This document shows positions 1 through 7,435 of a stretch of 64,000 bases of DNA, piece by piece. The translations under genes and the position numbers were made by a program. The notes beneath the pieces were generated by a model that was not told the origin of the DNA, made no database searches, and saw nothing but the letters and a program-made list of their open reading frames with translations. Source of the stretch: Coriobacteriia bacterium (lineage in GTDB: Bacteria > Actinomycetota > Coriobacteriia > Anaerosomatales > Anaerosomataceae); the NCBI GenBank assembly GCA_030655755.1, contig JAUSOQ010000066.1, positions 20,487 to 84,486 of the forward strand. The letters are read 5' to 3'. The stretch's first letter is position 1, and the number at the start of each line of letters is the position of its first letter.

Positions 1-1
1 G

Positions 2-355
2 TATGTTGCTTCGCTGCCGGCGGCGCAAGCAGAGGCGGCCAGAAGATTCTGGATAATTCTACCAGATATTACCAAGTCCCCCAGGGATGTATTCGCGAGC
101 GGGGGTCTGGTTGCGGCTCTCCCTTACATCATCTTTGTGGTTCTTTTCGGTCTCAGTATCGTGGTTCCCCAGCTTATACAACCAGGCGAGCGCCAGCAGA
201 AGATGATCGGTATCTACATGGGTGTCGCGATGCTGTATTTCGGCTGGATCACCCCCGCTGGCGTCTTGATCTACTGGGTGACGCAGGCCGTTTTCGCTGT
301 CGCCCAGCAGATACTCACGATGCGTTACTACAAGACACACGAGTCCGGGGCGTGA
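2..355 (+). CDS. yidC: YidC/Oxa1 membrane insertase, C-terminal part (5' end outside window)
   Basis: This is the last 117 residues of the YidC/Oxa1/SpoIIIJ insertase, which places proteins into the cytoplasmic membrane alone or together with SecYEG. The frame is open from the window edge to a TGA at 353-355. It shows the DITKSPRDVFASGG-like loop, then hydrophobic segments at about fragment residues 38-58, 70-88 and 90-107, and a short basic tail. The N-terminal core with the substrate-groove arginine is not in the window. It lies 54 bp before khpB, the usual partner, and opens a gene order that is normally next to oriC, so dnaA is probably to the left (inference). Confidence 0.93.
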   Translation, partial: YVASLPAAQAEAARRFWIILPDITKSPRDVFASGGLVAALPYIIFVVLFGLSIVVPQLIQPGERQQKMIGIYMGVAMLYFGWITPAGVLIYWVTQAVFAVAQQILTMRYYKTHESGA

Positions 356-409
356 CCGGATCGGGTCATGGTCAGGGCGGGAACCACCTCTTGTCAAGGA
401 GACACGCAG

Positions 410-1141
410 ATGATCAATAAGATTGAGAAAGAGGGACCCTCTGTTGCAGAGGCGCTGGACGCGGCGCTAGAAGAGATGGGCGTCCAGCAGGATATGGTGG
501 AGTACGAGATTCTTGACGCACCCGGCAAGCGTATGTTCGGTATGAAGTCCGACAAGCCGGCACGCGTCGAGGTCTGGCTCAAGCCTGGAGCCGCCAAGAC
601 CATAGAGCCCCCAGACTTGGATGACGAGGGTAGCGGTCCCGCCATAGAGATTCTCGAGGATGAGCCCGAGGAATTCACAGATGAGGAACTCGACACCATC
701 GCTGACACGGCGGTGGGAGTCATCAACGACATCGTGCGCTGCTACAGCTTAGAGCCGAGCGTTGAGGAGTACGAAGGTGACGGCGGCGAGATCATTCTGG
801 ATATAATGGGAGACGAGCTCGGAATTCTCATTGGTCGTCATGGTAAGACACTAGACTCCCTACAGGTAATCGTCTCTGCGATCACCAACCGCCGTATTGA
901 GCGTAGGTATCCGATCATGGTGGATGTGTCTGGTTACAAACATCGCCGTAGGATGAAGGTGGAGGAAATCGCGCGCCGTGCAGCGGAACGAGCAGCTCGG
1001 CAGGGCCGGCCCGTCGAACTCCGACCGATGACTGGCTTCGAACGCAAGGTCGTCCATGTGGCTCTCCGCGACGACCGGAGAGTAGTGACCGCAAGCGACG
1101 GAGAGGAGCCCTTCCGTCGCGTGGTCGTCTCTCCGAAGTAG
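410..1141 (+). CDS. khpB: RNA-binding protein KhpB (Jag/EloR)
   Basis: A 243-residue Jag-type RNA-binding protein, known in Gram-positive bacteria to work with KhpA in controlling cell elongation and division. It has an N-terminal Jag_N domain (about 1-55), an acidic linker (60-105), a KH domain with an IGRHGKTL loop (about 108-170) and a C-terminal R3H domain with an RKVVH (Rx3H) motif. I chose the ATG at 410 because AAGGAG at 396-401 precedes it by 8 bases and Jag proteins start with this kind of sequence; an upstream in-frame ATG at 368 has no such site. It probably shares a transcript with yidC and is followed by a strong terminator. Confidence 0.93.
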   Translation: MINKIEKEGPSVAEALDAALEEMGVQQDMVEYEILDAPGKRMFGMKSDKPARVEVWLKPGAAKTIEPPDLDDEGSGPAIEILEDEPEEFTDEELDTIADTAVGVINDIVRCYSLEPSVEEYEGDGGEIILDIMGDELGILIGRHGKTLDSLQVIVSAITNRRIERRYPIMVDVSGYKHRRRMKVEEIARRAAERAARQGRPVELRPMTGFERKVVHVALRDDRRVVTASDGEEPFRRVVVSPK

Positions 1142-1160
1142 CGCTCAGGAGACGATTGTT

Positions 1161-1196
1161 GAGAGGGGAGCCCATGGGCTCCCCTCTCTGTTTTTC
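1161..1196 (+). terminator. Rho-independent terminator after khpB
   Basis: A perfect 28-bp palindrome runs from 1161 to 1188 (arms GAGAGGGGAGCCC and its complement) and is followed by TGTTTTTCT. It lies 20 bp after the khpB stop codon, so it ends the yidC-khpB transcript and separates it from rsmG-parAB. Confidence 0.93.
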
Positions 1197-1655
1197 TGGA
1201 CACAAGCCATAAGGATCTCGGTAAGCCGGGTTCACGATCGAGGTAGGATGCCGAAAGACTCCAAGAACCGCGGAACGGGAGTGTCTTCGGAGGAGATGAA
1301 AAGACGGCTTGTCCCGTCGTCTGGTTTTAACGAGCGGATCAGCCGTACTCGACCAAGGCGGCGCCTGCTCTCCTCAAATCTACCGGCAGATCCGTCGTTC
1401 ATCTCCAACAGGAGGCGTCGCATAAGTTATTCCCGTGTGTTTGGTAAATTTATCGCGAGATCTGACTGAGCCACTCGAATCACAGAGTTCAGGCAGCTTA
1501 TCCCGAGAATGATGGTGACGACACCTTTAACTCGAAGATGGCCTGGTACTCCAGGAGCAAGGTTTTAGAGAAGGGCGGTTCGTCGGTCGTCTCTAGCGAC
1601 GTTTCCGGTTCACGACTCACGGAGCGCTTGCGGTGTGTTGGCCGCAGAGTCAGAA
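1197..1655. other. Long intergenic stretch without a convincing gene
   Basis: About 460 bases between the khpB terminator and the parS sites. Short open frames occur on both strands (for example 1248-1469 + and 1232-1423 -) but they are rich in Arg and Ser, have no good ribosome-binding site and resemble no family I know. There is an A+T-richer patch around 1420-1460 that may hold the promoter of the rsmG-parAB operon. Sequences such as TTATTCCCG and TTATCCCGA only partly match DnaA boxes. I see no tRNA or clear structured RNA here. Confidence 0.5.
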
Positions 1656-1671
1656 TGTTTCACGTGAAACC
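1656..1671. promoter_or_regulatory. parS site 1 (ParB binding)
   Basis: The 16-mer TGTTTCACGTGAAACC matches the highly conserved bacterial parS consensus (TGTTTCACGTGAAACA) at 15 of 16 positions. ParB, encoded 1.6 kb downstream, nucleates here and spreads to organise the origin region for segregation by ParA. It lies 48 bp upstream of rsmG. Confidence 0.95.
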
Positions 1672-1680
1672 ACCGGACGA

Positions 1681-1696
1681 TGTTTCACGTGAAACC
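1681..1696. promoter_or_regulatory. parS site 2 (ParB binding)
   Basis: A second, identical 16-mer TGTTTCACGTGAAACC begins 25 bp after the start of the first. The tandem pair is close to the rsmG start and within the likely leader of rsmG-parA-parB, so ParB binding could also affect expression of its own operon (inference). Confidence 0.95.
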
Positions 1697-1718
1697 ACCG
1701 CACGGGAGTTGATTCAAG

Positions 1719-2450
1719 ATGTCCGAGGGTCTCATTAATCCAGAAGTCAACCGCCAGGTGCTGAGAACTGCCCTGGTCGCGGCAGGAGTAACGGCTACCG
1801 ACGACCAGATCGGAACGCTGGCGGCTCATGCTGAGGCCGTGCTCCAAAGAAACCGTGTGTTGAACCTTACCCGAATCACGTTGCCGGCTGACGTCATAAG
1901 GCTACACATCGTCGACTCCGCCACAGCTCTAGCGTTCGTCGATACGGCTCCCGGTGGTGCTGTAGCTGATCTCGGGTCAGGGGCCGGATACCCAGGTCTC
2001 GTGCTGGCTGTTCTAAGTGACAGAGACTTCACGCTCGTGGAGTCGGTCAAGAAGAAGGCCGCATTCCTTCGGGAGGTGAGCCAGGACCTGCGGATAGACG
2101 TATCGATCGTCGATCGTAGGGCGGAAGAGTTGGCGCTTGACGGGAGAGGCATGTTCGCCGCAGTTACGGCCCGGGCGCTCTCTAGTCTACCTTCATTGGT
2201 GGAACTGGCAGCCCCGCTGCTTGCGAAGAACGGTATCCTGGTCGCGCTGAAGGGCGCTCCGACTGCCGAAGAGGTGCGTGCGGGAGAAAGAGCAGCAAGA
2301 CTATGCGGACTGGTGCCAGAGGAAGTGCACAGGGTGGTGCTTCCTGGAGGCAGCGAGGTACGAACCATACTCACCTATCGAGTGGATTGCGCTGCGCTAG
2401 TGCGCCTACCCCGCAGGCCTGGCATGGCACAGAGGCAGCCGCTGGCGTGA
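1719..2450 (+). CDS. rsmG: 16S rRNA (guanine-N7) methyltransferase RsmG (GidB)
   Basis: A 243-residue SAM-dependent methyltransferase that makes m7G in helix 18 of 16S rRNA (G527 in E. coli numbering). The SAM motif DLGSGAGYPG is near residue 83, with a following acidic E(S) strand end and an ALSSLP segment typical of GidB; the C-terminus PRRPGMAQRQPL is the family signature. The ATG at 1719 lies 23 bp after the second parS site and has only a weak ribosome-binding site. Its place between khpB and parA is the standard arrangement. Loss of this enzyme is known to give low-level streptomycin resistance in other bacteria. Confidence 0.95.
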   Translation: MSEGLINPEVNRQVLRTALVAAGVTATDDQIGTLAAHAEAVLQRNRVLNLTRITLPADVIRLHIVDSATALAFVDTAPGGAVADLGSGAGYPGLVLAVLSDRDFTLVESVKKKAAFLREVSQDLRIDVSIVDRRAEELALDGRGMFAAVTARALSSLPSLVELAAPLLAKNGILVALKGAPTAEEVRAGERAARLCGLVPEEVHRVVLPGGSEVRTILTYRVDCAALVRLPRRPGMAQRQPLA

Positions 2451-2458
2451 TTCGCGCT

Positions 2459-2486
2459 TTCACGACGTGCTGGTCTTGCCTATACT
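2459..2486 (+). promoter_or_regulatory. Putative sigma-70-type promoter for parAB
   Basis: TTCACG (2459-2464) and TATACT (2481-2486) are separated by 16 bases and lie about 32 bp before the parA GTG. It suggests parA-parB can be transcribed separately from rsmG. Confidence 0.5.
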
Positions 2487-2517
2487 GAAGCAGATACAGG
2501 CATACGGAGGAGGAGCG

Positions 2518-3309
2518 GTGGATCAGGGTCAGGAACTCGGAGCCAAAGGAGCGAGAGTCTTCGCTGTGGTGAACCAGAAGGGCGGAGTGGGGAAGAGTAC
2601 CACTGCAGTCAATCTGGCAGCCGGCCTCGGAGAGTTGGGCTCCAAAGTACTGCTCGTCGACCTCGATCCACAAGGAAACGCCACCTCCGGCTATGGTCTG
2701 GACAAGAATCAGCGGCCGGAGTGTATCTACAACGCACTCCTTGGAGACACACCCATCGAGGAGTTGATCGAGCCCGTTGAAGTCGAGCACGTGTTCATAG
2801 TGCCATCGACGATCCAACTTGCGGGTGCCGAGATCGAACTTGTATCCGCGTTCAGCCGCGAAGCGAAGTTGAAGAGCATCTTGGCGCCGATCCTTGACGA
2901 CTTCGACTATGTGATCATCGACTGTCCCCCATCTCTTGGGCTTCTGACGGTCAACGCGCTGACTGCAGCGCAGGGCGTGATCATCCCGGTGCAGTGCGAG
3001 TACTACGCACTGGAGGGCCTCTCCAAACTGCTTGAGAGCGTCAAGTTGGTCAAGACACACCTGAACGCGTCTCTTGAGGTCTTCGGCGTACTGATGACCA
3101 TGTATGATGCTCGGACACGGCTGTCCTCGCAGGTCGTCGCGGAAGTCAGGGACTTCTTCGGCGAGACGGTTTTTGACACCATCATTCCGAGAAGCGTGCG
3201 CCTTTCCGAGGCCCCGAGCTTCGGGCAACCAATCACCATCTATAATCCGTCGGGACGGGGCGCTGAGGCGTACCGCAGTCTAGCGAAGGAAGTGATCGGC
3301 CGTGTCTAA
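2518..3309 (+). CDS. parA: Chromosome-partitioning ATPase ParA (Soj)
   Basis: A 263-residue deviant Walker-type ATPase that binds DNA non-specifically and drives segregation of ParB-parS complexes. The deviant Walker A motif KGGVGKST is at residues 21-28, with the A' DLDPQGNAT and Walker B IIDCPPSLG motifs following. I placed the start at the GTG at 2518, which has GGAGGAGG at 2506-2513; an in-frame GTG at 2467 would add 17 residues not typical of the family and overlaps the promoter-like sequence. The 3' end overlaps parB by 8 bases, indicating coupled translation. Confidence 0.95.
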   Translation: MDQGQELGAKGARVFAVVNQKGGVGKSTTAVNLAAGLGELGSKVLLVDLDPQGNATSGYGLDKNQRPECIYNALLGDTPIEELIEPVEVEHVFIVPSTIQLAGAEIELVSAFSREAKLKSILAPILDDFDYVIIDCPPSLGLLTVNALTAAQGVIIPVQCEYYALEGLSKLLESVKLVKTHLNASLEVFGVLMTMYDARTRLSSQVVAEVRDFFGETVFDTIIPRSVRLSEAPSFGQPITIYNPSGRGAEAYRSLAKEVIGRV

Positions 3310-4174
3310 GCTAGGATTAGGCAGGGGTCTATCCGCTCTGATTCCCGGAGCGGGGCAGGAGGTTGGCGGCGAGCTGCACGAACTCCCGATCGGCTCCATC
3401 ACCCCTAACCCCAATCAACCCCGCACCGCGATGGATGAGGAGCATATCGCCGAGCTGAGCGATTCAGTGAAGAAAGTCGGCATCCTTCAGCCGATAATCG
3501 TGCGACCTGTCAGTGATGGCTATCAGATAATCGCCGGCGAGAGACGATGGAGAGCAGCCAAAGCGGCGGGGCTCGAGATAGTGCCTGTGCGCATCATGGC
3601 GTCTTCGGAAACCGAGGCGCTCGCTATCGCGCTGATAGAGAACCTGCAACGGCAGGATCTGAACCCGATCGAAGAGGCGCGAGGGTACAGGAAGCTTCTG
3701 ACAGAATATGACATGACCCAATCGGAATTGGCCGACAAGGTCTCGAAATCACGCTCGGCAGTGACGAACACGCTTCGCCTCCTCGATCTGCCAGAGGAGG
3801 TGCAGGAGCTTTGTTACGATGGCAAGTTGAGCTCAGGACATGCTCGCGCGATCCTGGCCGTTCCGGACGAAGGGCTACGCATCAGACTCGCCATCAAGCT
3901 CGCAGAAGAGGGTCTTTCGGTACGCGAAGCGGAGAACCTTGCCCGGCTGTATGCGGCCGGGCAGACGGCCGACAGACCACCTAGACCTGTCACGCCGAAG
4001 TCGTACAAGGTCGTAGCGCGCAAGCTGCGGCGCCTCTTGGACACGACGGTTCGCGTTCGGCAGACTGCCAAGAAAGGGAAGATCGAGATCGACTTCCAAA
4101 GCGAACAGGAACTTGAACGGATCTTCCGCCTGCTCACAGAGGGCGAGGCGGTATCTGGGAGGGATGACGCATGA
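3302..4174 (+). CDS. parB: Chromosome-partitioning protein ParB (Spo0J)
   Basis: A 290-residue ParB. The N-terminal CTP-binding domain holds NPNQPR (about 38-43) and GERRWRAAKAAG (about 79-90), followed by the ENLQRQDLNPIEEA segment, a helix-turn-helix (TQSELADKVSKSRSAVTNTLRLL) region for parS recognition, and a C-terminal dimerisation domain. The start is a GTG at 3302 inside the end of parA. Its binding sites are the two parS copies at 1656 and 1681. The stop overlaps the start of the next small gene (ATGA). Confidence 0.95.
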   Translation: MSKLGLGRGLSALIPGAGQEVGGELHELPIGSITPNPNQPRTAMDEEHIAELSDSVKKVGILQPIIVRPVSDGYQIIAGERRWRAAKAAGLEIVPVRIMASSETEALAIALIENLQRQDLNPIEEARGYRKLLTEYDMTQSELADKVSKSRSAVTNTLRLLDLPEEVQELCYDGKLSSGHARAILAVPDEGLRIRLAIKLAEEGLSVREAENLARLYAAGQTADRPPRPVTPKSYKVVARKLRRLLDTTVRVRQTAKKGKIEIDFQSEQELERIFRLLTEGEAVSGRDDA

Positions 4175-4473
4175 GGAACCGGAGAATGGAATATTTTACC
4201 ATAGGCTTGATAGTCGGTGCGGTGGGTGGGATCGTAGCCGGTCTGCTGTTCGCGCCTGAAAGCGGCGCGCAGATGAGGCGGCGACTCGCCAATGAGGCTC
4301 TTCATGTTGCGGACGTTGCGCGCACTATCGCCGAACGCGCGGAACAGACCGCTGAGATGGTCGGTGAACGCGTGGACCATTATCTCGGGCGGGACGAACA
4401 GGTTGCATGGCAAAAGGTGCGAGAGATCCGCGAGGGGGTACAACGCTACTCTCGTACGGTGATGTCTTCGTGA
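4171..4473 (+). CDS. YtxH-like small membrane protein
   Basis: A 100-residue protein with one N-terminal membrane helix (about residues 7-27, rich in Gly: IVGAVGGIVAGLLFAPESG) followed by a charged amphipathic or coiled-coil tail. The glycine helix ending in LLFAPxSG is the signature of the YtxH/GvpP-like family, whose function is not established. The ATG overlaps the parB stop codon, so it is translated with parAB. No transferable function can be given. Confidence 0.75.
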   Translation: MRNRRMEYFTIGLIVGAVGGIVAGLLFAPESGAQMRRRLANEALHVADVARTIAERAEQTAEMVGERVDHYLGRDEQVAWQKVREIREGVQRYSRTVMSS

Positions 4474-4519
4474 TGTCATACCGGGGAGCTACGATCCTCC
4501 CATCATAAGAGGGGGAGTC

Positions 4520-7435
4520 GTGGGCCTGTACGTCGTTACGGGAGCAGCCAACGCGGGGAAGACGGGTGCGATCCACACCGCCGTCCGTACGGCCACGAGT
4601 CATCGGGAGACAGCCGTTCTTCTGTTGCCGTCGGTGCCGGACGTCCGCCGGGCGCAGAAGGAGCTCTCGATCGAATGCGCGGTCGGTCTGTCCGTAAGTG
4701 CGTTCGACCCGTTTCTCGACATGTTGTGGAACCAGCTCTGCGAGGGCCGTTCGATCGTCAGTCGGACGCAGCGGCCTTTGCTCATACACAAGGCGGTGGC
4801 TCGCGCCCGGCTGGATGTACTCGGCGAGTCGTCGCAGCGGCCAGGCTTTGCGCGTCTCTTAGAGGATCTGGTGGTTCGTGCCGCCGAGGGCGATGCACTG
4901 CGGGGTCTTCCGGTATCAGAATCGGGTGCGGGTGGAGAGATTCTGAGAATCCTGGCCGCGTACGCTGTGTTGCTCTCGGAAGAGAACCTCATCGAGCAGG
5001 CGGAGGCACACGGAGTGGTCTCGGCGCGAGTCGACGAGATCGAACTGCCGTCCGTCATTGCCGTGAACCGGTTTGGCAGCCTCACTCTGCAGCAGGAGCG
5101 CTTCTTGTGCGCCGCCGCCCCATACAGTGAGGTCTGGATAGGGCTGACGTGGGTGAAGGATGCTCCCGCGACTACATCTGCCGAGGCATTGGTGCACAGA
5201 CTCGCCAGGATCGGGACGCTTATGGCGGTGCCCCTTTCACCTCCCGCCGAAGATACGCCCGTCGAGCTTACGATGCTTGAGCGGGCATACCTCATGCTGG
5301 AGAGCGGGCCCGAGCACGCGGTCACGCCATCAGGGGCGGTGATCCTCTCCGAGGCGTGGGGAGCGGAGGCGGAGGCGGCACGCATCGCGCGTGAAGTCCA
5401 GGACGCCCTAGCGGATGGCGTCGTGCCCGGTGAGGTCGCCGTGGTATTCCGCGACCCACTGCGTCACGTCGATGGGATACGTTCGGCTTTCAAAGACGTG
5501 GGCATCGCGGCAGAGTATGACCTGTACATGCTGGTCTCTTCCACAGGTTACGGCCGCGCACTCGGGCAACTGCTGTCCTTCTTCTGCGTCGGCGGTGAGC
5601 GTCGTGACCTGATCGGGTTCTTGAGGACGCCCTATGTCGATGTAGCGCACGATCGACTCGATGAGTTCGACGCCCGTATGCGGCGGGCCCGAGTATCAGA
5701 GACAGGCAAGCTGCTCGCCAGCGCGCGACAGGTGGACCCAAGAGTCGCAGAGACGCTTCAACGAGCCGAGAGGCTGTGCGGCAGGAAGGTCACCACAAAG
5801 ACGCTCCCGGAGTGGCGCAGATTGATGATCGACATGATCAGCGTCGCGTATGGGCAAGCCCCGCACCTCGATGCGAGTGGCCTGATCGATGCGAGGGCGA
5901 TGGGTCTGGTGTTCGACGCGATCACCGAGATGGCGTCTATTGAAACCGCGGAGTTCCGTGCTCGGGACATACTCGCATGGTTGAAAGACGCCCATGTGGC
6001 GGTCTTCTCCCAGGAGCGCATCGATAGCGTGCAGGTTCTGGGGGCGGAACGCATGAGAGGACGCCGCTTCTCTCGTGTCATCTTGGGTGGGCTGACCGCC
6101 ACCGAGTTCCCAAGTCTGCCGTTGGAAGATGCTCTGACGGCCACGGTCGTCTCGTCGAAGCTTCGGCGCCATGACATCGATGTATCGCCTCGCGTCGACA
6201 TCGATGCGGAGAGATTGCTCTTCTACCAAGTGATCACACGGGCACGCCATAAGCTTGTATTGAGCCGCTGCGTGTCTGACGAGGAAGGACGCCCCCTGCG
6301 TCCATCCCCGCTTCTCGAGGAACTACTCGATCTCTATCGGGATGCGGCGAAAGGGGAGGACGCCTGGTATGGCGCCGCTTTGCCCGTGAGGGTCGTCACG
6401 CTGTCGGATCTGGCCACGAGCATTGACGCTCCAACAACAGAACGCCGCAGGCTAAGGCAAGTGTTGGCAGAAAATGGCAAGTCGAATGATGTGTCGATCG
6501 AACCTCGCGTGCTCCTCGCACGATGGCGGAATCGCGCCAGAGCCGCCTGTCTCGGCGATGCGATCGCGGAGGGTCTTGCCGCTCAAACGGTGTACTCCGT
6601 GAGCGACATCGAACTGTATCTCGCATGCCCGTACCGGTGGTACGTCGATAGAGTGTTACGACCCGAGTCACTCGATGCCGGACTAGACGCCAGTGTGACC
6701 GGACGCGCGGCGCACGAGATCATGAGCCGCTTCTACAGAAGCTACGAAGAGCAGACCGGAGAGCGACGCATCACGCCCGCGACCCTACAGACTGCACTGA
6801 GCATCCACGCAGTCGTTGCCGACGAGGTACGGGCGTCGGTTCGCGCGGTAGGACTGGCCGAGGAGAGCAAGGTTCGCAAGCTCGTGCGTGCGACCCGCCG
6901 TCTTGTCGAGGAGGACGCCTCGCTGCTGGAGGACTTCGTGCCGACCGCGCACGAGTGGAGCTTCGGACTTGGCGATGATGAGCCCGAGGACCTCGGTACG
7001 TTCGCTTTGCGCGGACGTGTCGATCGCATCGACGTAGGCTCCGGGGGGTTCATCATCACGGACTACAAATCGGGGAGTGTCTCAGGCAAGCAGATGGCAA
7101 GGTTCGCTGACGAGGGCCTGGTGCAACTGCCCCTGTATGCGGAGGTTGTTCGGCGGCGTCTCGATTTTGGAAGGCCTGTGGGAGGTTTCTATCGTTCGAT
7201 TCTGAGTATCGGTAAGCCGCGAGGGTTCTTCCGCGAGGAGGAGCTGGACGTCAGCCGGTTCTCAAGGACGGACCGCTGTTCGGAGGAACAGGTCTTAGAA
7301 CTCATCGCCGATGCGGTCGCTCGTGCTTCCGTAGCGGTCGAAGGCATGCGGGCAGGGCGGATCGACCAGAACCCGAACCAAAAGCGTTGCCCGACGTACT
7401 GCTCTGCTCGGGTCTACTGCGAGGGGAGGGGCTGA
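4520..7435 (+). CDS. addB: AddB/RexB-type helicase-nuclease subunit
   Basis: A 971-residue subunit of an AddAB/RexAB-type double-strand-break repair complex. The N-terminus has a P-loop GAANAGKT (K14); the middle is a UvrD-like, partly inactive helicase fold as in AddB; the C-terminus is a RecB-family PD-(D/E)XK nuclease with DYK at D848-K850. C703 (in LACPYRW) and C957, C961 and C967 form the four-cysteine Fe-S clamp typical of AddB nucleases. The GTG start at 4520 is preceded by GAGGGGGA. The stop codon shares bases with the addA start (TGATG), so both are made together. It would process DNA ends for RecA. Confidence 0.85.
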   Translation: MGLYVVTGAANAGKTGAIHTAVRTATSHRETAVLLLPSVPDVRRAQKELSIECAVGLSVSAFDPFLDMLWNQLCEGRSIVSRTQRPLLIHKAVARARLDVLGESSQRPGFARLLEDLVVRAAEGDALRGLPVSESGAGGEILRILAAYAVLLSEENLIEQAEAHGVVSARVDEIELPSVIAVNRFGSLTLQQERFLCAAAPYSEVWIGLTWVKDAPATTSAEALVHRLARIGTLMAVPLSPPAEDTPVELTMLERAYLMLESGPEHAVTPSGAVILSEAWGAEAEAARIAREVQDALADGVVPGEVAVVFRDPLRHVDGIRSAFKDVGIAAEYDLYMLVSSTGYGRALGQLLSFFCVGGERRDLIGFLRTPYVDVAHDRLDEFDARMRRARVSETGKLLASARQVDPRVAETLQRAERLCGRKVTTKTLPEWRRLMIDMISVAYGQAPHLDASGLIDARAMGLVFDAITEMASIETAEFRARDILAWLKDAHVAVFSQERIDSVQVLGAERMRGRRFSRVILGGLTATEFPSLPLEDALTATVVSSKLRRHDIDVSPRVDIDAERLLFYQVITRARHKLVLSRCVSDEEGRPLRPSPLLEELLDLYRDAAKGEDAWYGAALPVRVVTLSDLATSIDAPTTERRRLRQVLAENGKSNDVSIEPRVLLARWRNRARAACLGDAIAEGLAAQTVYSVSDIELYLACPYRWYVDRVLRPESLDAGLDASVTGRAAHEIMSRFYRSYEEQTGERRITPATLQTALSIHAVVADEVRASVRAVGLAEESKVRKLVRATRRLVEEDASLLEDFVPTAHEWSFGLGDDEPEDLGTFALRGRVDRIDVGSGGFIITDYKSGSVSGKQMARFADEGLVQLPLYAEVVRRRLDFGRPVGGFYRSILSIGKPRGFFREEELDVSRFSRTDRCSEEQVLELIADAVARASVAVEGMRAGRIDQNPNQKRCPTYCSARVYCEGRG

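Noticed and set aside
1232..1469. Short overlapping frames on both strands between khpB and the parS sites
   Set aside because: No ribosome-binding site, no recognisable family and shadow-like composition.
1420..1515. DnaA-box-like sequences (TTATTCCCG, TTATCCCGA)
   Set aside because: Each departs from TTATCCACA at several positions and they do not form a cluster; the origin is more likely next to dnaA, outside the window.
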